A DNA stretch of 64,000 bases, from assembly GCF_024054175.1 (NCBI RefSeq), contig NZ_JAMXLA010000001.1, forward strand, positions 2,941,342-3,005,341, in the 5' to 3' direction. This document shows, in pieces, positions 8,661 through 16,664 of the stretch. Source of the stretch: Flavobacterium sp. NRK1 (GTDB lineage: Bacteria; Bacteroidota; Bacteroidia; Flavobacteriales; Flavobacteriaceae). The position numbers were made by a program, and so were the translations under genes. The number at the start of each line of letters is the position of its first letter. The stretch's first letter is position 1. The notes beneath the pieces are model-generated. The model made no database searches. It saw nothing but the letters and a program-made list of their open reading frames with translations, and was not told the DNA's origin.

Positions 8661-9116
8661 ATGCAGTCGTCAGCAACTACACCAAATGAATATATGGAAA
8701 ACCTTCCTGAGGACAGAAAGGAAGCCATGAACAGACTGAGGGAAGTTATAGTTAAAAATCTTCCTGAAGGGTTTGAAGAGCGAATAAGCTATGGTATGCT
8801 TGGTTGGGTTATTCCTCATTCTCTATATGCGCCGGGTTATCATTGTGATCCTAAACTGCCATTGCCTTTTCTTAATATAGCTTCTCAAAAGAATTTTATT
8901 GCAGTATATCATATGGGCATATATGGAGATAAAAAATTATATGATTGGTTTGTTGAAGAATTTTCTAAACGCAGTAAATATAAACTGGATATGGGTAAAA
9001 GCTGCATACGCTTCAAAAAGCCTGATGCAATTCCGTATGAGCTTATAGGTGAGCTGGTTTCTAAAATTACTCCTGAACAATGGATACAGTGCTATGAAAC
9101 TAATCTTAAAAGGTAG
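8661..9116 (+). CDS. DUF1801 domain protein
   Basis: 151-residue cytosolic protein beginning with the family pattern of an acidic helix (YMENLPEDRKEAMNRLREVI), then LPEGFEERISYGMLGWVIP and a core strand FIAVYHMG. Family function is unknown; the fold resembles a small ligand-binding domain. It lies 12 nt after the GH3 fusion and before the terminator at 9157-9180, so it is probably cotranscribed with the GH3 gene. Confidence 0.8.
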   Translation: MQSSATTPNEYMENLPEDRKEAMNRLREVIVKNLPEGFEERISYGMLGWVIPHSLYAPGYHCDPKLPLPFLNIASQKNFIAVYHMGIYGDKKLYDWFVEEFSKRSKYKLDMGKSCIRFKKPDAIPYELIGELVSKITPEQWIQCYETNLKR

Positions 9117-9156
9117 CAGCTTTTTGGCAGATAACTATTACGTTAATTTCAAAGCA

Positions 9157-9180
9157 AAACAGGTTTGGCCTGTTTTTTTT
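9157..9180 (+). terminator. Rho-independent terminator after DUF1801 gene
   Basis: Stem AAACAGG/CCTGTTT with a 5-nt loop TTTGG, running directly into a tract of eight T. Typical intrinsic terminator, separating the GH3/DUF1801 unit from bshA. Confidence 0.8.
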
Positions 9181-9211
9181 GTGTATTTTCGTTACTTTAT
9201 TCAGTCACTTT

Positions 9212-10348
9212 ATGAAAATTGCAATAGTATGTTATCCAACCTTTGGGGGTAGTGGTGTTGTAGCTACCGAACTTGGATTGGAACTGGCACGAAGAGGCCA
9301 TGAAATACATTTTATCACCTATAGCCAACCCGTACGTCTGGCACTTTTAAATCCTAATATCCATTATCACGAAGTTCACGTTCCTGAATATCCATTATTT
9401 CACTACCAGCCGTATGAGCTTGCATTATCAAGTAAATTAGTTGATATGGTTAAGCTTCATAAAATTGAGTTACTGCATGTACATTATGCTATTCCTCACG
9501 CTTATGCAGGATATATGGCTAAGAAGATGCTTAAAGAACAGGGAATTAAAATACCTATGGTTACAACACTGCATGGTACAGATATTACCCTTGTTGGTAA
9601 CCATCCGTTTTATAAGCCTGCTGTAAGTTTCAGTATCAACCATTCCGATATTGTAACATCAGTATCTCAGGACCTGAAAGATGCCACATACAGGCTGTTT
9701 GATATTAAAAGGGAAATTGAAGTTATACCAAATTTTATTGAAATAGATAAAAACAGGATTGATGAAAATTCTGAATGCCACCGTTCGTTAATGGCAACAG
9801 AAACCCAAAAAATAGTTACCCATATTAGTAACTTTAGAAAAGTTAAACGCATACCTGACGTAATAAGGATATTTAATGAAATCCAGAAAGTTATGCCGGC
9901 TAAATTAATGATGGTAGGTGACGGGCCTGAAAAAGAACCTGCCGAAAAGTTGTGTGTAGAGTTAGGAATAAGTGATAAAGTTATCTTTTTTGGGAATAGT
10001 AACGAGATAAGTAAAATATTGTGTTTTTCTGATTTATTCCTTTTACCTTCTGAAACAGAAAGTTTCGGTCTTGCCGCACTTGAAGCGATGGCAAGTGGTG
10101 TTCCGGTAATATCAAGTAATACTGGTGGTTTGCCGGAAGTTAATAAAGAAGGTTATTCAGGGTATCTTGGAAATGTAGGAGATGTAAAGTATATGGCTGA
10201 AAAAGCTATATCTATATTATCGGATGATAAGGTATTATTTGAATTTAAGTCTAACGCTCTTAAAGTAGCCCAGGAATTTGATATACAGGCTGTAATGCCT
10301 ATGTATGAAAGGGTTTATCAAAAAGCTTTAAAAATGCATAAAAAATGA
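9212..10348 (+). CDS. bshA: N-acetyl-alpha-D-glucosaminyl L-malate synthase BshA
   Basis: GT4-family glycosyltransferase that makes GlcNAc-malate from UDP-GlcNAc and L-malate, the first step of bacillithiol synthesis in the cytosol. 378 aa as expected for BshA. The N-terminus MKIAIVCYPTFGGSGVVATE is the characteristic donor-side glycine loop. HVHYAIPHAYA and TLHGTDITLVG are typical BshA segments, and the GT4 EX7E region reads ETESFGLAALEAMASG. An upstream TTG at 9179 would add 11 residues, but the conserved N-terminus starts at ATG 9212. The stop overlaps the next gene by 4 nt (ATGA). No bshB or bshC is visible in the window. Confidence 0.92.
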   Translation: MKIAIVCYPTFGGSGVVATELGLELARRGHEIHFITYSQPVRLALLNPNIHYHEVHVPEYPLFHYQPYELALSSKLVDMVKLHKIELLHVHYAIPHAYAGYMAKKMLKEQGIKIPMVTTLHGTDITLVGNHPFYKPAVSFSINHSDIVTSVSQDLKDATYRLFDIKREIEVIPNFIEIDKNRIDENSECHRSLMATETQKIVTHISNFRKVKRIPDVIRIFNEIQKVMPAKLMMVGDGPEKEPAEKLCVELGISDKVIFFGNSNEISKILCFSDLFLLPSETESFGLAALEAMASGVPVISSNTGGLPEVNKEGYSGYLGNVGDVKYMAEKAISILSDDKVLFEFKSNALKVAQEFDIQAVMPMYERVYQKALKMHKK

Positions 10349-10779
10349 AAAAAATAATTGTAGCTATTATATTGCTTATTACCATTGTTGGTTGTGGCAG
10401 TCAGGCTGTTAATAATAGTGCTTCACAAGGAAAAGAAGTTACTTTTGATCAGCTTAAAAAAGATGCTTTTGGAGGACGGGAGGAAAGATCTAATGTTATA
10501 ATTAAGTCTGAAGAAGAGCTAAAAGCTTTATATACAGAAATGAACTGGAACGACATGCCGGATGTTAATTTTAATAAATGGAATGTTGTTGCGTTATTTA
10601 TGGGACAAATGAGCAGCGGTGGACATGGTATACATGTAAAAAGCGTTACTGTAGATAATGGAACTGCAACCGTACATACAATTGAAACTAATCCGGAAGG
10701 AGGTATGGCTCTTGCGGTAATGACAGCTCCTTATTGTGTTGTTATAATTCCTAAAACAGAAAATGTAATTGTTGAATAA
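10345..10779 (+). CDS. PrcB-like lipoprotein
   Basis: 144-residue predicted lipoprotein: MKKIIVAIILLITIVGCGS places the lipobox Cys at about residue 17. The mature part contains FGGREERSNVIIKSEEELKALY and WNVVALFMGQMSSGGHGI, ending with AVMTAPYCVVIIPKT. This pattern fits the protease-complex subunit PrcB family (PF14343 as I recall), small beta-rich periplasmic domains first described in a spirochaete protease complex. Translationally coupled to bshA by a 4-nt overlap, though a functional link to bacillithiol is not obvious. Confidence 0.65.
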   Translation: MKKIIVAIILLITIVGCGSQAVNNSASQGKEVTFDQLKKDAFGGREERSNVIIKSEEELKALYTEMNWNDMPDVNFNKWNVVALFMGQMSSGGHGIHVKSVTVDNGTATVHTIETNPEGGMALAVMTAPYCVVIIPKTENVIVE

Positions 10780-10786
10780 ACACTTT

Positions 10787-10835
10787 AAAACTAAACAATA
10801 AAGCCACTAAATTAGTGGCTTTATTGTTTAGTTTT
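10787..10835. terminator. Bidirectional terminator, 24-bp perfect stem
   Basis: Left arm 10787-10810 and right arm 10812-10835 are exact reverse complements around a single central A. The core is GCCACTAA/TTAGTGGC, flanked by A-rich and T-rich arms that serve as T-tails for both strands. It lies between the convergent PrcB-like and endonuclease/exonuclease/phosphatase genes. Confidence 0.9.
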
Positions 10836-10838
10836 TTT

Positions 10839-11669
10839 TTAAATCTTAAGTTCAGTATATACCGGAAAATGGTCTGAAGGATAACGATTATGTTTTAGCT
10901 CTTTTAAAACTATATACTTTTTTACTACTATGCCGCTTTTAGGCACAAATATGTAATCTATTCTTTTTGTAGCTGGTTCGGTAACATTAAAATCATTAAA
11001 AGTTGCTACAGGGCCTGTAACATCTTTTGCTGCAGTTTTACTATCATTGAGTTCAGAACTGATAAGTTTTATACTTTCGCTGTCGTCTTCCAGATTAAAG
11101 TCTCCGGTAAGAGCAAACGGAAGATTTTCTTTATTGAGTTCTTTTATTTTTTTAAGAATGAGTTTTGCACTATTAATACGTGCAATATTACCCAAATGAT
11201 CAAAATGGGTGTTGAAAATCCATATTTTTTCTTTTGTTTTCAGGTCTTCAAATAATCCGTAAGTACAAACTCTTCTGCAGGCAGCATCCCAGCCAAAAGA
11301 AACTTTATCAGGAGTTTCAGATAACCAAAAAGTTGATTGTTGTAAAACCCTGTATTTAGCACTGTTATAAAATATTGCAGAGAATTCGCCCTCCCGTATT
11401 CCGTTGTCACGGCCTACACCTATATATTTATAATCTTTTAATGTTATAGTAAGATAATCTACCTGTTGTGGTAATGCTTCCTGCACGCCCATAAAATCCG
11501 GAGATAATTTTAAAACCTGATCTGCAAGCATTTCTTTACGATTATCCCATCTGTTTTCACCGTCACTTGGAACATCAAGCCGGATATTGTAACTCATTAC
11601 TTTAATTATCTGAGCATTGCTGTAAATTGAAGTCAGTCCAATTACTATATAAACAAATAGTTTTTTCAT
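10839..11669 (-). CDS. Secreted endonuclease/exonuclease/phosphatase-fold protein
   Basis: 276 aa with a signal peptide (ends IYSNAQ). EEP-fold markers in order: VMSYNIRLD (Asn), GVQEALP (metal-binding Glu), FNTHFDHLG (catalytic His), LTGDFNLEDD (Asp/Asn), RIDYIFV and the terminal YPSDHFPVYTE (Asp-His). The fold covers secreted DNases, sphingomyelinase-like and inositol-phosphate phosphatases; the substrate cannot be decided. Separated by 32 nt from the gene upstream on the same strand. Confidence 0.85.
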   Translation of the reverse strand: MKKLFVYIVIGLTSIYSNAQIIKVMSYNIRLDVPSDGENRWDNRKEMLADQVLKLSPDFMGVQEALPQQVDYLTITLKDYKYIGVGRDNGIREGEFSAIFYNSAKYRVLQQSTFWLSETPDKVSFGWDAACRRVCTYGLFEDLKTKEKIWIFNTHFDHLGNIARINSAKLILKKIKELNKENLPFALTGDFNLEDDSESIKLISSELNDSKTAAKDVTGPVATFNDFNVTEPATKRIDYIFVPKSGIVVKKYIVLKELKHNRYPSDHFPVYTELKI

Positions 11670-11701
11670 AGTTTAGTACTTAATAAACGAGTAATTATGA
11701 G

Positions 11702-12241
11702 TTATTGTGATGTAAGCCCAAAGAATTTGAATTCACCATTTAACTTTATGAATTGAAAAGCATGACTGGTTCCTTTGTGGCCTTTTGATAATTCATCAGG
11801 TTTGTAAGTTTGCACCCATACCTCATATACTTTTAAGTCTTTAGGGGAGTTTTGCGGTAAAAATGCCGGCCTGAAATCTTTTAATACCATACTATTAAAA
11901 GCATAACCTCTTTTTATTAATGCTTTATATACGGGAGAAACCTTAAAATCGGAAGCTACAGTAATATAAAATACCTGCGCGGGAACAAAATGAGTAAAAT
12001 CTCCTAATTCTCCGGCCCCCGGGCATTCTGCGCAATCAACCTCTTTAAGACTTATAGCAGTATAAGCTGTATTATCTTCGTTTTCCAGTGCTTTTATAAA
12101 GGCTACAAATGTCTTGTCCAGTTCATCCCATGTTGTAGCAGATTTCTGTACAGCAGAAACAGGCTTTTTTGTGTTAGACGTTTTCTTTTGGGCAAAGCTG
12201 TTATTGCATAATAATAGTAAAATAAATACAAGATATTTCAT
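11702..12241 (-). CDS. Secreted hypothetical protein
   Basis: 179 aa with a clear signal peptide (MKYLVFILLLLCNNSFAQ) then a Lys/Thr/Ser-rich spacer. The mature part has a Cys pair in VDCAECPGAGEL and a mixed alpha/beta pattern ending FKFFGLTSQ. I do not recognise the family. Located directly upstream of the EEP-fold gene on the same strand, so possibly cotranscribed with it. Confidence 0.65.
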   Translation of the reverse strand: MKYLVFILLLLCNNSFAQKKTSNTKKPVSAVQKSATTWDELDKTFVAFIKALENEDNTAYTAISLKEVDCAECPGAGELGDFTHFVPAQVFYITVASDFKVSPVYKALIKRGYAFNSMVLKDFRPAFLPQNSPKDLKVYEVWVQTYKPDELSKGHKGTSHAFQFIKLNGEFKFFGLTSQ

Positions 12242-12289
12242 AGCTATAAATTTCTGCAGCGAATATAATTAATCTGAATGTTATATTGC

Positions 12290-12319
12290 AAAAAACGCCG
12301 GTTAGTACCAGCGTTTTTT
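12290..12319 (-). terminator. Terminator overlapping the 3' end of the helicase gene
   Basis: AAAAAACGC at 12290-12298 pairs with GCGTTTTTT at 12311-12319, and an inner GGT/ACC extends the stem after one mismatch. Read on the minus strand it ends in a run of six T. The stem contains the helicase stop codon (12302-12304), so terminator and coding end overlap. Confidence 0.7.
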
Positions 12320-13564
12320 ATTTTTTTTAGAAGCTTCAGACTTCCTTGAATTATTCTGTTTGTTTTTATTCTTATTGCGAAGATCGGGTTTTTTCTGCTC
12401 AGCAGGTTTTGTTCCTGCTGGTTCTTCAGCAAATGGAAAGGGGTGTCCTTCTATTACTTTAAGTTTTATGCGTATAAGTTTTTCAATATCCTTAAGATAA
12501 GGTAGCTCATCCTTACCGCAAAAAGATATGGCTAATCCTTCGTTTCCGGCTCTGCCAGTACGGCCTATACGGTGTACATAAGTTTCAGGTATATTAGGAA
12601 GGTCAAAATTAATAACATACGGAAGACTTTCAATATCTATGCCTCTTGCAGCAATATCTGTAGCTACTAAAACAGGTATTTCTTTATTTTTAAAAGCATC
12701 CAGTATCCGCTGTCTTGCACTTTGAGATTTGTCGCCATGTATTGCACCGGCTTCTACACCGTTCTTTTTTAAAGCTTTTACTACGTTGTCTGCTCCGTGT
12801 TTGGTACGTGAAAACACCAGTACATTGCTTAAATTTTCATTACGGATGAGATGATAAAGTAATTTACGTTTATCGCCCTTATCTACGAAATATATCTGTT
12901 GTTTAACCCTTTCTGCAGTAGAAGATACAGGAGTTACCGAAACATATTTTGCATTATTTAGAAAAGTATCTGCAAGTTCGCGGATAGCAAGGGGCATAGT
13001 TGCCGAAAATAACAATGTCTGCCTGTTATCAGGAGTCAGTTTTATTATTTTTTTTACGTCGTTTATAAAACCCATGTCAAGCATCTGGTCTGCCTCATCT
13101 AATACTAAAGTATGAAGATGGTCAAGATTTATAAAACCCTGTTTATGCAGATCAAGCAGCCTCCCGGGAGTTGCTATAAGAATGTCAACACCTTTTTTTA
13201 GCTGATCGGTTTGTGGCACCTGGTTTACTCCGCCAAATATAGTTAGCTGGCGTATGTTTGTATACTTACCATAGGTATCAAAACTTTCACCTATTTGTAA
13301 TGCAAGCTCACGGGTAGGTGTTACTACAAGCGTACGTATATGCTTTACTTTTTTAGACGAACCTACAATATGGTGTAAAGAGTTAAGTATAGGTATTGCA
13401 AAAGCTGCTGTTTTTCCTGTTCCGGTCTGGGCACAGCCTACCAGATCTGTTCCTTCAAGTATTATGGGTATTGCCTGCTCCTGTATTGGAGTTGGATTCT
13501 TGTATCCTTCTTCCGTTAAAGCCTGTTGTATATTTCGTATTAAATTAAGATCTTCAAATGTCAT
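12302..13564 (-). CDS. DEAD-box RNA helicase, RhlE-like
   Basis: ATP-dependent RNA helicase of 420 aa used in ribosome assembly or RNA turnover. Motifs in order: Q motif PTPIQEQAIP (25-34), Walker A AQTGTGKT (45-52), PTRELA, ATPGR, DEAD (156-159), SAT (187-189), then the second RecA domain with VATDIAARGID and HRIGRTGRAG. The C-terminal tail from about 385 is a basic Lys/Asn-rich stretch (NKNKNKQNNSRKSEASKK), typical of RhlE/CsdA-type proteins and likely RNA binding. A -7 box TATCTTTG (13596-13603, minus strand) precedes it. Confidence 0.93.
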   Translation of the reverse strand: MTFEDLNLIRNIQQALTEEGYKNPTPIQEQAIPIILEGTDLVGCAQTGTGKTAAFAIPILNSLHHIVGSSKKVKHIRTLVVTPTRELALQIGESFDTYGKYTNIRQLTIFGGVNQVPQTDQLKKGVDILIATPGRLLDLHKQGFINLDHLHTLVLDEADQMLDMGFINDVKKIIKLTPDNRQTLLFSATMPLAIRELADTFLNNAKYVSVTPVSSTAERVKQQIYFVDKGDKRKLLYHLIRNENLSNVLVFSRTKHGADNVVKALKKNGVEAGAIHGDKSQSARQRILDAFKNKEIPVLVATDIAARGIDIESLPYVINFDLPNIPETYVHRIGRTGRAGNEGLAISFCGKDELPYLKDIEKLIRIKLKVIEGHPFPFAEEPAGTKPAEQKKPDLRNKNKNKQNNSRKSEASKKNKKRWY

Positions 13565-13595
13565 TTAAATAGTGTTTGGCTCTTAGTAGCCGCTA

Positions 13596-13603
13596 CAAAG
13601 ATA
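13596..13603 (-). promoter_or_regulatory. -7 promoter box TATCTTTG for the RNA helicase gene
   Basis: TATCTTTG matches TAnnTTTG on the minus strand, 32 nt before the ATG. No TTG was found at the usual 17-23 nt distance, so only the -7 half is supported. Confidence 0.4.
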
Positions 13604-13696
13604 GTTTAAAAAAAATTAGCGTATATTTTTACAATCCTGCCTTTTAAAAGCTGTATTTTTACAACCCAAAATTCATACGGTATAAGTTCCCAATTT

Positions 13697-14578
13697 ATGA
13701 CAAAAACTGAAAATAAAGGCCTTAAATCAACATTCATTGGTATAATCGTAAGTGCTTTGCTTGCAGTGCTGAAAGCACTTGGTGGAATTTTTGGTAATTC
13801 TTATGCTCTTATAGCAGATGCTATAGAATCTACGGCAGATATTTTTACATCCAGTATGCTTTGGTTAGGTTTAAAATGGGCATCTAAACCGGCTGATGAA
13901 GATCATCCGTACGGACATGGCAAGGCAGAAGCCCTTATAGCTATCGGAATTGGCGCAGCTTTAGCAATTGCGGCCTTTGTTATAGGAAAAGAAAGTATTC
14001 ACAACATCATAACTCCTCATAAAACACCAAAACCTTATACCCTTATTATATTATTAGTGGTAATATTAACTAAGGAAGTATTATATCGTTACGTTAAAAA
14101 AACCGGACACGAAACAAACAGTGATGCTATTAAGGCCGATGCTTTTCATCACAGGAGTGATGCTATTACTTCTGCTGCTGCATTTGTAGGTATAAGCATT
14201 GCTTTAATAGGAGGTAAAGGGTATGAAGTTGCTGATGATTATGCCGCTTTATTCGCTGGCGTAATTATTCTTATTAATGTATATCACATAGTGAGGCCTG
14301 CTATTGGTGAATTGCTGGATGAAGACCTTGACCCGGCATTAAATGAAAGAGTCCGTGAATTAGCAGCCGAAGTTAAGGGAGTTAAAAATGTTGAAAAATG
14401 CCATACACGTAAAATGGGTATTTTAAACCATGCCGATCTTCATATCTGGGTAGATGGAGGCTTATCTGTAACAGAAGGGCATACTATTGCACATGCCGTT
14501 AAAGATCATATCCAGCATGTATTACCTCAATTTGCGGAAGTTATGATTCATATTGAACCCGATGGTCATCATCATTAA
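13697..14578 (+). CDS. Cation diffusion facilitator (CDF) metal/H+ antiporter
   Basis: 293 aa inner-membrane exporter of divalent metals (Zn, Fe, Co or Mn class not resolved). Six membrane segments; site-A ligands lie in ALIADAIESTADI (Asp41 and a second acidic residue) and FHHRSDAITS (His/Asp of TM5). HPYGHGKAEA after TM2 is the family signature. The cytosolic C-terminal domain (from about 205) carries the usual VKNVEKCHTRKMG and HADLHIWVDG, and a His-rich end (HIEPDGHHH) that may sense metal. Divergent from the helicase gene and convergent with hutG (23 nt gap). Confidence 0.92.
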   Translation: MTKTENKGLKSTFIGIIVSALLAVLKALGGIFGNSYALIADAIESTADIFTSSMLWLGLKWASKPADEDHPYGHGKAEALIAIGIGAALAIAAFVIGKESIHNIITPHKTPKPYTLIILLVVILTKEVLYRYVKKTGHETNSDAIKADAFHHRSDAITSAAAFVGISIALIGGKGYEVADDYAALFAGVIILINVYHIVRPAIGELLDEDLDPALNERVRELAAEVKGVKNVEKCHTRKMGILNHADLHIWVDGGLSVTEGHTIAHAVKDHIQHVLPQFAEVMIHIEPDGHHH

Positions 14579-14601
14579 TATACATCTGTTAACACTATAT
14601 A

Positions 14602-15636
14602 TTACAGCCCATTCTTAGCTTTCATAAAATCTGTTACCAGATAGGCTATAAGCTTTCCTGTAATATGGTTATTTTTTTCATTATCAAGATCGGGAGCGCC
14701 TTCACAAATATGTAAATAAGCTGCATTTTTATGATGGCCGAAATAATTAATAAACTGCCTTACTTTTTCAACGCTGAAACCACTTGGTGTTATAGCACTG
14801 CTGGCAATATTGGGCAAGGCATCAAGATCTATTTCAATTCCGAACGGATCATCACTTATAAAAGAAAGAGCATATACTTTTTCTTCAGCAAAGTTTTTTT
14901 CCTTTCTTACAGCTATTTGTTCGTAGGTGTTAAACTTAACAGCATCACTGTGTTTTTTAATAGTTTCCATTACACCTTTAGAAGTATAATTTTCATGAAG
15001 GCCAAAAATAAAATACCTTTTAAGAAAGCCTTCTTCAAAAGCGTAAGAAAAGCCATTCCCGCTATGGCGCCCTTCTAATAGCCTGAAGTCAGTATGAGCA
15101 TCAAAATTAATTGCGTTTACCGGTTTGCCTTTTGCAAGTGCAGTACCTTTTATATTACCATATGCATTATTATGGCCGCCACCTATTATTATAGGTTTTT
15201 TACCTGCAGCAACTATCTGGCATACGGTATGGGCTACGTCTTTATCTATTTTTTCTACCAGTTCAGAAAGGCTTTTTCGTCCTTCTTTTGTAGATGCATC
15301 AAGGGTAACAGCAGTATTCATGGCTTCGGTTACATCTATCTGGCCAAGAATAATTAAATTATTCCCTTTTGTAAATTTATTATGCTGCAGGTTTACAATG
15401 CTCTTAATAGCCGACTCCCACGCAGATGCGGTACCAGGCCTTCCGAAATTAGCACGCACTCCTATATCTTCCGGTACACCCAGCAGAACATATTCAGCTT
15501 CAGTGGTTTTAAGAAAATCTACTATGTCAGCTTCTTTGGGAATCGTGAGTATCCGTTCGCCAAATTTTATCTCCCCGCTACGGTGTGCTGTATATTTTGT
15601 GAGGTCGTTTAGTGTAAACCTTATGATGTTTTCCAT
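14602..15636 (-). CDS. hutG: Formimidoylglutamase HutG (arginase fold)
   Basis: Last enzyme of the four-step histidine degradation route: N-formimidoyl-L-glutamate + H2O to glutamate + formamide. 344 aa. The binuclear Mn site of the ureohydrolase family is visible as GGGHNNAYG (His155), NFDAHTDFR (Asp179, His181, Asp183) and FGIEIDLDALP (two Asp). The insertion ASSAITPSGF and the short N-terminal extension match HutG of Bacteroidetes rather than arginase or agmatinase. hutI is at 16665-17900 on the same strand with one oppositely oriented gene between them; hutH and hutU are not in the window. Confidence 0.88.
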   Translation of the reverse strand: MENIIRFTLNDLTKYTAHRSGEIKFGERILTIPKEADIVDFLKTTEAEYVLLGVPEDIGVRANFGRPGTASAWESAIKSIVNLQHNKFTKGNNLIILGQIDVTEAMNTAVTLDASTKEGRKSLSELVEKIDKDVAHTVCQIVAAGKKPIIIGGGHNNAYGNIKGTALAKGKPVNAINFDAHTDFRLLEGRHSGNGFSYAFEEGFLKRYFIFGLHENYTSKGVMETIKKHSDAVKFNTYEQIAVRKEKNFAEEKVYALSFISDDPFGIEIDLDALPNIASSAITPSGFSVEKVRQFINYFGHHKNAAYLHICEGAPDLDNEKNNHITGKLIAYLVTDFMKAKNGL

Positions 15637-15692
15637 GATGTTTTTGTTGGCGTAAAAATACTATTTTCCGCTAATTTTACGTTAAAATACCA

Positions 15693-15720
15693 TTGGGAAA
15701 TTAAAATATATATAAATTTG
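15693..15720 (+). promoter_or_regulatory. Promoter of the coiled-coil membrane protein gene
   Basis: TTG at 15693-15695, 17 nt spacer, then TAAATTTG at 15713-15720, a full match to the flavobacterial TTG-N17-23-TAnnTTTG consensus. The ATG follows 17 nt later, so the leader is very short. Confidence 0.65.
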
Positions 15721-15737
15721 GGAAAAATATTTTAACA

Positions 15738-16613
15738 ATGGAAAATCAAAAAAGTAACTCTAGCCTAAAAGCTATTATAGTAATATTGTCTATATTACTG
15801 GTAGGTAGTTTGGCTTACATGTACAAAATGAGTACTGACAGTGAGACTACAGAAAAAACATTAATGTCTGAAAAAGAAAAGCTTATTCATGACCTTGAAG
15901 AAACAAAAGCAAGTTATGATGCAGCTATTTCAGAGAACTCATCTTTAAAAGGAGATCTTGAAGCTGAACGTGCTAAAATTGAAGAATTAATTGCCGAAGT
16001 AAAAAAATCTAAAGGCGATGCAGCTTCTCTTGCACGTTACAAAAATGATTATTTTAAGCTTAAGCGTGAGCATGATGCATTAATTGCTGAAAATAAAATG
16101 CTTAAGGAAGAGAATATGAATTTAACTTCTCAGCGTGACAGTACTATGACTGCACTGGACGAATCAAGAAGGTTTAATGATACTCTTGTAAATCAAAATG
16201 AAACGCTTTCTAAAACAGTTGAGAAAGCAGCTAAGCTTCAAATTCTTAATCTGCATATTCAGCCTTATAAAGAAAGAAGTTCAGGAAAACTTGTTCAGAC
16301 GGATAAGGCAAGAAGGGTAGATGTTGTTAGGGTTACCTTTACAATTGCTGCCAACGAAGTGGCTCAGGCCGGTAATAAAACGTACTATGTACAGGTTATC
16401 GATCCTAAAAATAATGTAATTGGAGATAAAGCTACTGAAGTGTTTGGAGACTACACGTTAACTTACAGCTTTATTACGAATGCTATTTATGAGAACAAAA
16501 CGATTGAAGTTAATGAAACAATTTCGGGCAAAGACTTTGCTAAAGGGCTTTACCACGTAAATGTTTTCGATAAAGGCCAGCTTGTAGGTAATACTACATT
16601 TAATCTTAGATAA
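15738..16613 (+). CDS. Membrane-anchored periplasmic coiled-coil protein
   Basis: 291 aa. One N-terminal membrane segment (AIIVILSILLVGSLAYMYKM) with a short cytosolic tail. Residues about 35-175 form a long acidic/basic heptad coiled coil. The C-terminal domain of about 110 residues is predicted all-beta (VDVVRVTFTIAANE, KTYYVQVIDPKNNVIG, GLYHVNVFDKGQLVG). I do not recognise a named family beyond flavobacterial hypotheticals; homologues are sometimes called chromosome segregation proteins only because of the coiled coil. It has its own strong promoter and shared terminator and is inserted between hutG and hutI on the opposite strand. Confidence 0.7.
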   Translation: MENQKSNSSLKAIIVILSILLVGSLAYMYKMSTDSETTEKTLMSEKEKLIHDLEETKASYDAAISENSSLKGDLEAERAKIEELIAEVKKSKGDAASLARYKNDYFKLKREHDALIAENKMLKEENMNLTSQRDSTMTALDESRRFNDTLVNQNETLSKTVEKAAKLQILNLHIQPYKERSSGKLVQTDKARRVDVVRVTFTIAANEVAQAGNKTYYVQVIDPKNNVIGDKATEVFGDYTLTYSFITNAIYENKTIEVNETISGKDFAKGLYHVNVFDKGQLVGNTTFNLR

Positions 16614-16639
16614 TAAATAACTTTTTATTTATAAAAGAA

Positions 16640-16659
16640 AAGGAGCCAATTGGCTCCTT
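16640..16659. terminator. Bidirectional terminator between coiled-coil gene and hutI
   Basis: Perfect palindrome AAGGAGCCAATTGGCTCCTT flanked by A-rich sequence on the left and T-rich sequence on the right. It can terminate the plus-strand coiled-coil gene and the convergent hutI gene. Confidence 0.8.
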
Positions 16660-16664
16660 CTTTA

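Noticed and set aside
12244-12432. 62-aa minus-strand frame near the helicase end
   Set aside because: It overlaps the helicase tail in another frame, and its composition reflects the basic low-complexity tail and the terminator stem.
14731-15655. Several plus-strand frames of 76-176 aa opposite hutG
   Set aside because: All are antisense to a complete hutG with intact metal ligands. They have no recognisable domains and an odd composition.
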